64,000 nucleotides of DNA, from assembly GCA_021166725.1 (NCBI GenBank), contig JAJPES010000065.1, positions 1-64,000 on the forward strand. The letters run 5' to 3'. Positions 32,809 through 42,160 of the stretch are shown here, piece after piece; positions within the stretch are counted from its first letter, which is position 1, and every line of letters begins with the position of its first letter. Position numbers and translations under genes: made by a program. The notes under the pieces were generated by a model that saw only the letters and a program-made list of their open reading frames with translations, had not been told where the DNA came from and made no database searches. This DNA is from Burkholderiaceae bacterium (GTDB taxonomy: Bacteria; Pseudomonadota; Gammaproteobacteria; Burkholderiales; Burkholderiaceae_E).

Positions 32809-34463
32809 GCATTGGCCAGCGTCTCCTGCGCGAGGCCCAGCGCGGCGCCGGCGAAGAGCACCGCGCACAGCGCGCGCTCTTCGCGCGCATCGCGCGGCAG
32901 CGTGTCCCCGCGCAACGCGAGCAGTCCTTGCAGCACGAGCGGCATGGCGAAGCTCGCCCACGGAAAGCCGCGATAGCGGGCGTCGAAGACGAGCAGCACG
33001 ACGCTCGTCGCCGCTGCGAACAGCCAGCCGAAACGCAATATGCCGAGCCAGCGTTCGGCTGCGCCGACGCGTGTCGCCGAAGCTTCGTCGCCGACGGAAT
33101 CGCGGCCGGGGTCGGCGCTCGTGTCGCCGGCGACGTCGCCGCGTACGCGCCCGAGCGCCGCGTACACGCCGGGTACCGTCGCCGGCGCCGCGCCGTGGAC
33201 CGGTCGCGCAAGCCGCAGCGTCGCCAGCCAGGCAAAGGCGAGAGTCGCCAGCGCGCCGACGATCGCCGGCAGTTCGTCCGTCCAGTCCTGGTTCCACTGC
33301 ACCGCGTGGCGCCATTGCGCGACGAGCAGCGCTCCGGCGGCGCAGCCGACCAGCGCCCCCGCCCATATCGGCGCGAGCGCCGCTTGCCCGGCGCTGCGGC
33401 GTGGCCTCGTCGCCGGCAGGCAGGCGGCGAGCAGCGCGAAGACGAGCGCGCCGGTGGCGCCTGCCGCCAGACCCTGGCGCCAATGCGGATCGGCATTCAC
33501 CGGTCCGTGCCAGGGAAACGCGCGCTCGCCGTCTCGGGTGAACAAACCCCAGTACCCGCCCATCGCGCCCTCGAGCCGCCGTTTCCACGGCTGGTCGAAC
33601 GCCTCGATCAGGTTGTAGCGCACCGTGCGCTCGGCTGCCGCATCGACGAAAGCGCGCACGAAGCGCGCCTGCTCGACGCGTCCGGGGACGGCCGCACGGC
33701 GCTGCCGTCCGGCGCGCGGCCAGCCCGTTTCGCCGATCAGGATCTCGCGTCCGGGGAAGGCGTCCTGCACTTTCCGGCGCACGGCGAGCACGTGCTCGAC
33801 CGCACGCCCGACCGCTACCGGTTCGTCCTCCCAGTACGGCAGCACGTGCACGGTGACGAAGTCGACCGCATCGGCCAGGCGTGGATGGCGCAGCCAGAAC
33901 TCCCAGACGTCGGCGTAGGTGACGGGCAGGTCGAGCTCGCGTTTCGCCCGCTCGGCCAGCGCGATCAGCTCGTCTTCGGCGAGCTCGCCGCGCAACAGCA
34001 CCTCGTTGCCCACGACGAGCGCACGAATCGTCCCAGCGTGGCTTTTCGCGAGTGCGAGCGCACGCTTCAGCTCGACTTCGTTGCGCTCGCGATCGCGCCC
34101 GATCCACACGCCGAGCAGCACCTGCAGGCCGAGCTCGTTCGCCACCGCCGGTACCTGGTCGAGCCCCTGGTCGATCGAGTAGGTGCGAACGCAGCCGGTG
34201 ATCGTCGCCAGGCGAACGAGATCGGCACGGATGCGCTGGCGCGTCACTCGATTCGCCGCATCGAACGGCGTCTCGCCGGGTTGGTGGAACGGTGCATACG
34301 AGACGCAGTCGACGCGCTCGACCGTCGGCTGCGGAACAGAGCGTTCCACGCCCTGCCAGGTCCACCATGCGAGCAGCGCCGTGGCGAACAGCGCGAGCAC
34401 GAACCGCTCGCGAGCACGCGGGCCGGCGGCTGAAGCGGGTTCAGGGATCGAAGTGGAAGGCAC
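32685..34463 (-). CDS. Membrane-linked GH17 family glucan hydrolase/transglycosylase
   Basis: 592 residues from GTG 34463. After one N-terminal helix (ERFVLALFATALLAWWTW) comes a GH17 domain of about 290 residues: the acid/base glutamate in VVGNEVLLRGE, the nucleophile region LIGETGWPRAGR, and VTVHVLPYWEDE. The C-terminal half has about six membrane helices. It is paired head-to-head with a GH17-GT2 fusion and probably trims or branches the same beta-1,3 glucan. A longer GTG start at 34544 is open but would cross the divergent gene's start region and leave no promoter. The 3' end overlaps the convergent small membrane gene. Confidence 0.82.
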   Translation of the reverse strand: MPSTSIPEPASAAGPRARERFVLALFATALLAWWTWQGVERSVPQPTVERVDCVSYAPFHQPGETPFDAANRVTRQRIRADLVRLATITGCVRTYSIDQGLDQVPAVANELGLQVLLGVWIGRDRERNEVELKRALALAKSHAGTIRALVVGNEVLLRGELAEDELIALAERAKRELDLPVTYADVWEFWLRHPRLADAVDFVTVHVLPYWEDEPVAVGRAVEHVLAVRRKVQDAFPGREILIGETGWPRAGRQRRAAVPGRVEQARFVRAFVDAAAERTVRYNLIEAFDQPWKRRLEGAMGGYWGLFTRDGERAFPWHGPVNADPHWRQGLAAGATGALVFALLAACLPATRPRRSAGQAALAPIWAGALVGCAAGALLVAQWRHAVQWNQDWTDELPAIVGALATLAFAWLATLRLARPVHGAAPATVPGVYAALGRVRGDVAGDTSADPGRDSVGDEASATRVGAAERWLGILRFGWLFAAATSVVLLVFDARYRGFPWASFAMPLVLQGLLALRGDTLPRDAREERALCAVLFAGAALGLAQETLANAQAVVFLGGLALFALACTGTRRSRASTSMPSSAPTAEGVNE

Positions 34464-34570
34464 CGGGGTTGCTATCCCCGCGGCGGAACAGGAACAAGAC
34501 CGGGTTTTCCCGTGGTTCGACGGGAACTTCGGTAATGTTCGCACCCCATGTCCATTCGTTTCCCGAGTCG

Positions 34571-37357
34571 ATGCTGACCGAATTGCGTGCCCCGGCGCGG
34601 CGCCTGTACGCGGCAGTCCGCCGGATCCCCTCCATGGTATCGGCGCCGGCGCTGCTGCTCGCGCTCGCCGTCGTCGCGGTCAACTTCGCCGGCTGGCAGT
34701 TGCTCAACCCGTCCGTGGAGGCGCCCGACTTTCACGGCCGCGTGACCGGCATGGCGTACAACGCGTTCCAGCGCTGGGATGACCCCACGCAACGACGTTA
34801 CCCGCGCATCGAGGACGTGGATACGGACCTGGCGATGCTCGCCGACCATACGCGGCGCATCCGCACTTACAGCTCGAGCGAGATTCCGCAACTGCCCGCG
34901 CTCGCCGAGCGCCACGGGCTGAAGCTCACTGCAGGCGTCTGGCTCGACCGCCGCTCGTTGAACAACCGACGCGAGATGGAGGCCGCCAAGCAGGCCGCTG
35001 CCGAGCATTCGAGCATCGAACGGATCATCGTCGGCAACGAATCGCTGCTGCGCGAGGACCTCACGGTGGCCGAGCTGATCGGCTACCTGAAGGAGATGCG
35101 CAAGGCCACGCGCGTGCCGGTGTCCACCGCCGAACCGTGGCACGTCTGGTTCACGCACCCGGAGCTCGCCCGGCAGGTCGATTTCATCACCGTGCACCTG
35201 TTGCCGTACTGGGAGGGCGTTCCCGAGGAAGCCGCGCTCGAGCACGCGATGCAGCGACTGGACCAGCTGCGACGACGCTTCCCCGACAAGCCGGTGGTGA
35301 TCGGCGAGATCGGCTGGCCGAGCCGCGGCGACCGCTTCGAGGAGGCGCGCGCCACGCCGGCGATGCAGGCGCGCTTCATCCGCGATTTCGTCACCCATGC
35401 GCGGGCGAACTCGATCGACTACTACCTGATGGAAGCGGTCGACCAGCCGTGGAAGAGCGCCAACGAGGGCCGCGTCGGCGCGTACTGGGGCGTGTTCGAC
35501 GCAGACCGCACACCGAAGTTCGCGATGACCGGCCCGGTCGAGAACGACCCGCACTGGGGCGACAAGGCGCTGGCGGCGTCGCTGCTCGCCTTGGGGCCGA
35601 TTTTGTGGTTCTTCGCGGCCTTCGCGCGCATGCGACTGGCCAGCCGCGTCGCCTTCGCGGCGATGATCCAGGCGGTGGCATCACTGGCCGTGTGGCTCTT
35701 CGCTCTGCCCTTCGACTACTACCTGCGCCCCACCGACTGGGCCGCGCTCGTGCTGCTGCTGCCGTCGCTCGGTGCGATGGTCGCGATCCTGCTGGCCAAC
35801 GGATTCGAGTTCGTCGAGATGTACTGGTCCGGCAACCTGCGCCGCGGCTTCGCGCCGCGGCCGCTGCCCGACGGTGCGCGCGAGCCGCGCGTGTCGGTGC
35901 ACCTGGCCTGCTGCAACGAGCCGCCCGAGATGGTGATCGCCACGCTCGACAGCCTTGCGCGGCTCGACTACTCGAACTACGAAGTGCTCGTCATCGACAA
36001 CAACACGAAAGACGAGGCGTTGTGGAAGCCGGTGCAGGCGCACGTCGAGCGGCTGGGCGAGCGTTTCCGCTTCTTCCACCTGCCCAGCTGGCCGGGCTTC
36101 AAGGCGGGCGCGCTGAACTTCGGCCTCGGGCAGACCGATCCGGCGGCCGAGGTGGTGGGCGTCGTCGATGCCGACTACGTCGTGCGTCGCGACTGGCTGC
36201 GTTCGCTGGTCGCGCACTTCGACGACGCGAAGGTCGCCGTCGTGCAGGCGCCGCAGGCGCATCGCGACTGGCAGAACCAGCCGCTGCGCCGGATGATGAA
36301 CTACGAGTACGACGGGTTCTTCCGCATCGGCATGCATCATCGCAACGAGCGCGATGCGATCATCCAGCACGGCACGATGACGCTGATCCGGGCGCAGGCG
36401 CTGCGCGAGCACGGGCAATGGGCCGAGTGGACGATCTGCGAGGACGCCGAGCTGGGCCTGCGCCTGATGCAGGCGGGCTATTCCACCGTCTACGTCGACG
36501 AGCCGATGGGCCACGGGCTCGTGCCGCAGGACTTCGGCGCGTTCCGCAAGCAGCGCAGGCGTTGGGCGCAGGGCGCGATGCAGATCCTCGAGGGGCATTG
36601 GGGCGCGCTGGTGTCGGGCGAGCGCCTGAGCGCAGGCCAGCGCTACCACTTCCTCACCGGCTGGCTGTCGTGGCTGGGAGACGCGCTGCACCTGGTGTTC
36701 GCCTTTGCGGCCATGCTGTGGACGGTCGGCGTGCTGGCCGCGCCGCACTGGTTCAGCCTGCCGATCGCGTTGTTCATGCTGCCGCTGTTCGTCTTCTTCG
36801 TCGTCAAGGCGGGGTTCGGCCCGCTGCTCTACGCGCGTCGCGTGCGCTGCCCGGCGTCCGACATCGCCGGCTCGGCGCTCGCCGGCATGGCGTTGTCGCA
36901 TGCGATCGCGCGCGGCGTCTTCAGCGGCCTGGCCTTGCGTCGCGCGGTGTTCGAGATCACGCGCAAGGCGAGCGGCAACGATGCGAAGGCGACCTCGTCC
37001 TGGCGCGCGCTGCCGGTGCGCGAGGAGGCGTTCCTCTTCGCCGGGCTCGTCACCTGTGCGATCGGCGTGCTGCTCACGCAGCCGCAGCGCCAGCTCGAGG
37101 CGACGATGTGGACGACGATCCTGCTGCTGCAATCGCTGCCCTATGCGGCGGCGCTGGCCTGCAACGCGCTCGCGCGCGTGCCGGAACGGGCGCGTGCGAG
37201 CGCGAGCGCAACGGCAGGTGCCAGTTCAACCGCGGCGCTGCCGCCGGCATCGGTCGCCGTCCTGGGAGCGGGCCTCGCGCCGGCAGGCGCCGGCGCCTTG
37301 GGTCTCGCGCCGGCGACGACCGGCGCCTTGCGTCGGAACCCGGGCGACGCGAGCTGA
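34571..37357 (+). CDS. GH17-GT2 fusion, NdvB-like cyclic beta-glucan synthase
   Basis: 928 residues. The N-terminus has a membrane anchor, then a GH17 domain (acid/base in IVGNESLLRED, nucleophile region VIGEIGWPSRGDR). After two to three helices comes a family 2 glycosyltransferase: ACCNEPPEMV, the DxD-like VVDADYVVRRDW, the catalytic TICEDAELGLRL, and QRRRWAQGA. Several C-terminal helices form the export channel. This domain order matches Bradyrhizobium NdvB, which makes cyclic beta-(1,3),(1,6) glucans for osmotic adaptation. UDP-glucose is the expected donor. The last 50 residues are low-complexity Ala/Gly/Pro. An alternative ATG at 34535 is possible. Confidence 0.88.
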   Translation: MLTELRAPARRLYAAVRRIPSMVSAPALLLALAVVAVNFAGWQLLNPSVEAPDFHGRVTGMAYNAFQRWDDPTQRRYPRIEDVDTDLAMLADHTRRIRTYSSSEIPQLPALAERHGLKLTAGVWLDRRSLNNRREMEAAKQAAAEHSSIERIIVGNESLLREDLTVAELIGYLKEMRKATRVPVSTAEPWHVWFTHPELARQVDFITVHLLPYWEGVPEEAALEHAMQRLDQLRRRFPDKPVVIGEIGWPSRGDRFEEARATPAMQARFIRDFVTHARANSIDYYLMEAVDQPWKSANEGRVGAYWGVFDADRTPKFAMTGPVENDPHWGDKALAASLLALGPILWFFAAFARMRLASRVAFAAMIQAVASLAVWLFALPFDYYLRPTDWAALVLLLPSLGAMVAILLANGFEFVEMYWSGNLRRGFAPRPLPDGAREPRVSVHLACCNEPPEMVIATLDSLARLDYSNYEVLVIDNNTKDEALWKPVQAHVERLGERFRFFHLPSWPGFKAGALNFGLGQTDPAAEVVGVVDADYVVRRDWLRSLVAHFDDAKVAVVQAPQAHRDWQNQPLRRMMNYEYDGFFRIGMHHRNERDAIIQHGTMTLIRAQALREHGQWAEWTICEDAELGLRLMQAGYSTVYVDEPMGHGLVPQDFGAFRKQRRRWAQGAMQILEGHWGALVSGERLSAGQRYHFLTGWLSWLGDALHLVFAFAAMLWTVGVLAAPHWFSLPIALFMLPLFVFFVVKAGFGPLLYARRVRCPASDIAGSALAGMALSHAIARGVFSGLALRRAVFEITRKASGNDAKATSSWRALPVREEAFLFAGLVTCAIGVLLTQPQRQLEATMWTTILLLQSLPYAAALACNALARVPERARASASATAGASSTAALPPASVAVLGAGLAPAGAGALGLAPATTGALRRNPGDAS

Positions 37358-37430
37358 GCGTCGGGGCGCCGACCCCGACGCTACAATCGGTGCGTGGCTG
37401 CCATCGCGGCAGCGCGCACCGTTTCCGTCC

Positions 37431-38723
37431 ATGCTCCCCGATTTCGCCCAGGCGATCTCCGCGCCGCTACAGGATTTCGAGCGGCACCTGCTCGATGCGA
37501 GCGCTCGCATCGAACGCTGGTTCCGCCTCGAATGGCAGGACCACACGCCGCCGTTCTATGCGTCGGTCGACCTGCGCAATGCCGGTTTCAAGATCGCGCC
37601 GGTCGACACCAACCTGTTTCCGAACGGCTTCGAGAACCTCGCCGAGGACACGCTGCCGCTGGCCGTGCAGGCGGCGATGGCGGCGATCGAGAAATACTGC
37701 CCCGACGCGCGCAACCTGCTGCTGATTCCCGACGTCCGGCGCCGCGACGCGCGCTACCTGCGCAACCTGCGCCGGCTGACGACGATCCTGCGCCAGACCG
37801 GGCTGCGCTTGCGCTACGGCAGCGTGGACCCGACGCTCGAAGCGCCGCTGCGCATCGAGGCCGGCGACGGCGAAGCGCTGCTGGTCGAGCCGCTGGTGCG
37901 GCGCGGATTCCGCGTCGGCCTGGCCGACTTCGATCCGTGCTCGATCCTGCTGAACGACGACCTTTCCGCGGGCCTGCCCGTCGTGCTCGAGAACGTGCAC
38001 GAGCAGGTGCTGCTGCCGCCGCTGCACGCCGGCTGGGCGCTGCGACGCAAGTCGCGGCACTTCGCCGCCTACACCGATGTCGCGCGCCGCTTCGCCAGGC
38101 AGTTCGACTTCGACCCGTGGCTGGTAACGACGAATTTCGTCGAATGCAGCGAGGTCGATTTCGTCGGCGGAGCGGGTGTCGATCGCGTCGCGGCGGGTGT
38201 CGACCGGATCCTTCGCCAGTCGCGCGCGCGCTATCGCGAGCACGAGATCGACGAGCCGCCCTTCGCGGTCGTGAAGGCGAACGCGGGCACCTGCGGCATC
38301 GGCGTCACCGCGGTGCGCGAGGCGGCGCAGGTGCGGCGGGCGAGCCCCGTCGAGCGCGCGGCGATGGCTTCGAGTGCGAGCGGGCGCACGGTGAACGAAG
38401 TCGTCGTGCAGGAAGGCGTGTACACCGTCGAGACGGTCGACGGCGGCGTCGCCGAGCCCGTCGTCTACACGATCGACCGCTACGTCGTCGGCGGCTTCTA
38501 CCGGGTGCACACGCAGCGCGGGCCGGACGAGAACCTGAATGCGCCGGGCATGCACTACGTGCCGCTGCCCTTCGCGGCGAGCTGCAACCTGCCCGATCGC
38601 GGCGAGTCGGTCGAACACGCGGTGAACCGCTTCTACGTCTACGGTGTCGTTGCGCGTCTTGCGCTGCTCGCCGCGGCGATCGAACTCGAGCAGACCGACC
38701 CCGACCCCTCGCTGTACGGTTGA
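37431..38723 (+). CDS. gshA: Glutamate-cysteine ligase (proteobacterial type)
   Basis: 430 residues, matching the length of the type found in Acidithiobacillus and many betaproteobacteria rather than the E. coli enzyme. Landmarks are FYASVDLRNAGFKIAPVDTNLFPNGFENL near the N-terminus, VVKANAGTCGIGVTAV in the ATP-binding part, and YTIDRYVVGGFYRVHTQRG. It joins glutamate and cysteine, the first step to glutathione. gshB follows after 15 bases, confirming the pathway. Confidence 0.93.
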   Translation: MLPDFAQAISAPLQDFERHLLDASARIERWFRLEWQDHTPPFYASVDLRNAGFKIAPVDTNLFPNGFENLAEDTLPLAVQAAMAAIEKYCPDARNLLLIPDVRRRDARYLRNLRRLTTILRQTGLRLRYGSVDPTLEAPLRIEAGDGEALLVEPLVRRGFRVGLADFDPCSILLNDDLSAGLPVVLENVHEQVLLPPLHAGWALRRKSRHFAAYTDVARRFARQFDFDPWLVTTNFVECSEVDFVGGAGVDRVAAGVDRILRQSRARYREHEIDEPPFAVVKANAGTCGIGVTAVREAAQVRRASPVERAAMASSASGRTVNEVVVQEGVYTVETVDGGVAEPVVYTIDRYVVGGFYRVHTQRGPDENLNAPGMHYVPLPFAASCNLPDRGESVEHAVNRFYVYGVVARLALLAAAIELEQTDPDPSLYG

Positions 38724-38738
38724 CGAAGGAAGCTGAAC

Positions 38739-39704
38739 ATGCGCCTGCTGGTGATCCTCGATCCGCTGCCGCAGATCAAGACCTACAAGGACACGACCTA
38801 CGCGATGATGGTCGAGGCCGCCGCGCGCGGCCACGCACTCTTCGTCTGCGAGCAGCACCAGCTGTCGTATGCGAACGAGCGCGCGATGGTCGTCGCCACG
38901 CCGCTGACGATCACCGATGCCACCGGCAGCGGTGCGCCGTGGTACGCGCTGGGCGAGCCGGTGCGCGAGCCGGTCGCCGCCTTCGACGCGGTGCTGATGC
39001 GCAAGGATCCGCCCTTCGACATGGAGTACGTCTACTCCACCTACCTGCTCGAGCAGGCGGTGCGCGAAGGAGGGCGCGTGTTCAACGATCCGCGTGCGAT
39101 CCGCGATCACAACGAGAAGTTGTCCATCGCCGAGTTTCCCGAGTTCGCCGCGCCGACGCTGGTGACGCGCTCGGCCGACGAGCTGCGCGCGTTCGTCGAC
39201 CAGCACGACGAAGCGGTGTTCAAGCTGCTCGACGGCATGGGCGGCACGTCGATCTTTCGCGCCAAGCGCGGCGACCCCAACCTGTCGGTGATCATCGAGG
39301 CGCTGAACCTGTTCGGCGCACGCAGCGTGATGGCGCAGCGCTACATCCCCGAGATCAGCGAGGGCGACAAGCGCGTGCTGCTGATCGGCGGCGAGGTCGT
39401 TCCCTTCAGCCTCGCGCGCATCCCCAGGACCGGCGAGTTCCGCGGCAACCTCGCTGCCGGCGGCACCGGCGTTGCGAAGGAGCTGTCGGCGCGCGACCGC
39501 GAAGTCGGCGAGGCGCTCGCACCGAAACTGGCGGCGCGCGGCTTGCTGCTCGTCGGGCTGGACCTGATCGGCGACTACGTCACCGAGATCAACGTGACGA
39601 GCCCGACCTGCTTCCAGGAGATCCGCCAGCAGAAGGGCTTCGACGTCGCGCGCCTGTTCGTCGACAAGCTCGAGGCGGCGCTCGCGCAGCCGAGCGTGGC
39701 CTGA
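38739..39704 (+). CDS. gshB: Glutathione synthetase
   Basis: 321 residues, standard length. The N-terminal RLLVILDPLPQIKTYKDTTYAMM, the ATP-grasp loops (FKLLDGMGGTSIFRAKRGDPN, FSLARIPRTGEFRGNLAAGG) and the C-terminal VGLDLIGDYVTEINVTSPTC are family signatures. It adds glycine to gamma-glutamylcysteine using ATP. It sits between gshA and the PTS genes, the usual Burkholderiales arrangement. Confidence 0.96.
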   Translation: MRLLVILDPLPQIKTYKDTTYAMMVEAAARGHALFVCEQHQLSYANERAMVVATPLTITDATGSGAPWYALGEPVREPVAAFDAVLMRKDPPFDMEYVYSTYLLEQAVREGGRVFNDPRAIRDHNEKLSIAEFPEFAAPTLVTRSADELRAFVDQHDEAVFKLLDGMGGTSIFRAKRGDPNLSVIIEALNLFGARSVMAQRYIPEISEGDKRVLLIGGEVVPFSLARIPRTGEFRGNLAAGGTGVAKELSARDREVGEALAPKLAARGLLLVGLDLIGDYVTEINVTSPTCFQEIRQQKGFDVARLFVDKLEAALAQPSVA

Positions 39705-39742
39705 GCGATGACCAGTCGTTCCGGCGACGCGCACCGCTTGCG

Positions 39743-40168
39743 ATGATCGGCATTCTCGTCGTCTCGCACGAACCCTTCGGCAGCGCGCTGATCCGCTGCA
39801 CGCGCCACGTGTTCGGTCGGCTGCCGCCGCAACTGGCCGCGCTCGACGTCGTCCCCGACGAGAACCCCGAGATGGCGTTGAGCGCCGGGCGCGAATTGCT
39901 CGCGCGCATCAACGACGGCAGCGGCGCCGTCGTGTTCACCGACGCGTACGGCGCCACGCCTTCGCGCATTGCGGCGCAGCTCGCCGTGCCCGATCGCGTG
40001 CGCGTCGTGGCCGGCGCAAACCTGCCGATGCTGCTCAAGGCGCTGCAGAATCGGCGCATGCCGGTCGACGAGCTCGTCGAAGCGTTGCTCGACAGCGGCC
40101 ACCGTTCGATTCGCGCGCTCGACGCCGACGACGGTGCGGCGTCCCCGCCCGGGCCGGCCTCGCCATGA
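39743..40168 (+). CDS. PTS system EIIA component, mannose family
   Basis: 141 residues. MIGILVVSHEPFGSALI carries the phosphorylated His9 of EIIA(Man)-type domains, and ALDVVPDENPE and VVFTDAYGATPSRIAAQL follow the fold. No EIIB, EIIC or EIID gene is present, so in this setting the protein is probably regulatory rather than for sugar uptake. Its stop overlaps the ptsH start by 4 bases. Confidence 0.93.
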   Translation: MIGILVVSHEPFGSALIRCTRHVFGRLPPQLAALDVVPDENPEMALSAGRELLARINDGSGAVVFTDAYGATPSRIAAQLAVPDRVRVVAGANLPMLLKALQNRRMPVDELVEALLDSGHRSIRALDADDGAASPPGPASP

Positions 40169-40437
40169 CGAAGGCCGAGGTCATCGTCGTGAACCGGCTC
40201 GGACTGCATGCGCGCCCGTCGGCGCGCATGACCGCAACCGCGTCGCGCTATCGGGCCGAAGTCTGGCTGTCGAAGGGCGCGCGCCGCGTGAACGCCAAGA
40301 GCATCATGGGCGTGATGATGCTGGCCGCCGCGAAGGGCAGCACGCTGGTCATCGAGGCGGAAGGGCCCGACGAGGCCGAGGCCGTCGAGGCGCTGCGCGC
40401 GCTGGTCGCCGCGGGCTTCGAAGAGGAGCCGGGCTGA
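40165..40437 (+). CDS. ptsH: Phosphocarrier protein HPr
   Basis: 90 residues. The active histidine is H15 in NRLGLHARPSA, and S46 in NAKSIMGVMML is the regulatory serine that HPr kinases phosphorylate. It passes phosphate from enzyme I to EIIA. Both key residues are intact, so it can serve both a PTS relay and an HprK-type kinase. ptsI begins 4 bases after its stop. Confidence 0.95.
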   Translation: MTKAEVIVVNRLGLHARPSARMTATASRYRAEVWLSKGARRVNAKSIMGVMMLAAAKGSTLVIEAEGPDEAEAVEALRALVAAGFEEEPG

Positions 40438-40441
40438 TCCC

Positions 40442-42160
40442 ATGTTCAGCCTGCACGGCATCGGCGTCGGCGGCGGGATCGTCATCGGACGAGCGCGCCG
40501 GCTGGAAGCGAGCGAGCGCGACGTGCCGCGCTACCGTGTCTGCGACGACCAGGTCGAGCGCGAGCTGGCGCGGCTCGAGACGGCGATCGAGGTGGTCAAG
40601 GCCGAACTGCAGGCGATCGCCGAGCAGCTGCCGGAGGAAGGCCCCGCCGAAGCGCGCGCGCTGCTCGACGTGCACGCGATGATCCTCGACGATCCGGCAC
40701 TGGTCGATGCGGCGCGCGACAGCGTGCGCGAGCACCTGCGCAACGCCGAGTGGGCCTTCGCCGCGCAGGCCACGCACCTTGCTGCGCAGTTCGACGAGAT
40801 CGACGACGAGTACCTGCGCGAGCGCGGGCGCGACGTGCTGCAGGTCGCCGACCGCGTGACGCGCGTGCTTTCCGGGTCGCGCACGCGCACGTATACCGGA
40901 CGCGACGAGCCGCGCATCTTCGTTGCCGAAGACCTCTCGCCGGCCGACATGCTTTCGCTGCGCTCCGCGGTGGGCTTCGCGATCGACCAGGGCGGCGCCA
41001 CTTCGCATACGGCGATTCTCGCGCGCGGGATGAACGTCCCGGCCGTCGTCGGCGCCGGCCTGGCCAGCCGGCTGATCGCCGACGACGACTGGCTCGTGCT
41101 CGACGGCGAGCAGGGCGTCGTCATCGTCGCGCCCGACGAAAGCGTGCTGTCTCAGTACCGCCATCTGCAGGCGTTGAGCCTGCGCGAGCGCGAGGCGCTG
41201 CAGAAGCTGTTGCACGTGCCGGCAATCACGAAGGACGGCACGTCGATCCAGCTGTGCGCGAACATCGAGCGGCCCGACGAAGCGGTTGCGGCGCTCGCCG
41301 GCGGTGCCGAGGGCGTCGGCCTGTTCCGCTCGGAGTTCCTGTTCCTGAACCGGCGCGAGCTGCCGGACGAAGACGAGCAGTACGAGGCCTACCGCGAAGC
41401 GGTGGTGGCGATGCAGGGGCGGCCCGTGACGATTCGCACGCTCGACGTAGGCGCCGACAAGGCGCTCGCGCGCAGCGGCGCGCAGATCGCGCAGAATCCG
41501 GCGCTGGGCCGGCGCGCGATCCGCTACTGCCTGTCGCAACCGACGATGTTCCTCGCGCAGCTGCGCGCGATCCTGCGCGCCTCGGCGCACGGTCCGGTGC
41601 GGCTGCTGATCCCGATGCTCGCGCACGGGCACGAGATCGACCAGACGCTGCGCCTGATCGGCATCGCCAAGGTGCAACTGAGCGAGCGCGGCATCGCCTT
41701 CGACGAGGGCATGCCGGTGGGCGGCATGGTCGAGATCCCGGCGGCGGCGCTGTCGGCCAGTCTGTTCGTGCGCCGGCTCGATTTCCTGTCGATCGGCACC
41801 AACGATCTCACGCAATACACGCTGGCGATCGACCGCGCGGACCACGAGGTCGCGTCGCTCTACGAACCCTTCCACCCGTCGGTGCTGCGGCTGGTGGCGA
41901 TGACGATCCGCGCCGCGCGGCGCGCCGGCAAGCCGGTGGCGGTGTGCGGCGAGATGGCCGGCGACTGGGGCGCCGCGCACCTGCTGCTCGGCATGGGCTT
42001 GCGCGAGTTCTCGATGCACCCGGCGAGCCTGCTGCGCGTCAAGCGCGAGATCCTTCGCGCCGACGTGACGCAGCTGGCGCCGCGGGTGGCGCGGCTGCTG
42101 CAGGCGGTCGATCCGCTGCGGATGCGCGCGCAGCTCGCGCGGCTCGTCGGCGCACCCTGA
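40442..42160 (+). CDS. ptsI: Phosphoenolpyruvate-protein phosphotransferase (enzyme I)
   Basis: 572 residues, full length. The phospho-histidine is in QGGATSHTAILARGMN (about 180-195). The PEP-binding barrel has EGVGLFRSEFLFLNR, GRRAIRYCLSQPTMF, DFLSIGTNDLTQYTLAIDR and the catalytic cysteine in VAVCGEMAGD. It starts the phosphate relay from PEP to HPr. Its last 122 bases overlap the convergent nucleotidyltransferase gene. Confidence 0.95.
   Translation: MFSLHGIGVGGGIVIGRARRLEASERDVPRYRVCDDQVERELARLETAIEVVKAELQAIAEQLPEEGPAEARALLDVHAMILDDPALVDAARDSVREHLRNAEWAFAAQATHLAAQFDEIDDEYLRERGRDVLQVADRVTRVLSGSRTRTYTGRDEPRIFVAEDLSPADMLSLRSAVGFAIDQGGATSHTAILARGMNVPAVVGAGLASRLIADDDWLVLDGEQGVVIVAPDESVLSQYRHLQALSLREREALQKLLHVPAITKDGTSIQLCANIERPDEAVAALAGGAEGVGLFRSEFLFLNRRELPDEDEQYEAYREAVVAMQGRPVTIRTLDVGADKALARSGAQIAQNPALGRRAIRYCLSQPTMFLAQLRAILRASAHGPVRLLIPMLAHGHEIDQTLRLIGIAKVQLSERGIAFDEGMPVGGMVEIPAAALSASLFVRRLDFLSIGTNDLTQYTLAIDRADHEVASLYEPFHPSVLRLVAMTIRAARRAGKPVAVCGEMAGDWGAAHLLLGMGLREFSMHPASLLRVKREILRADVTQLAPRVARLLQAVDPLRMRAQLARLVGAP

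Noticed and set aside
39743..42160. Sugar-uptake PTS
   Set aside because: EIIA, HPr and enzyme I are present without any EIIB, EIIC or EIID; this is the regulatory arrangement known in Burkholderiales.
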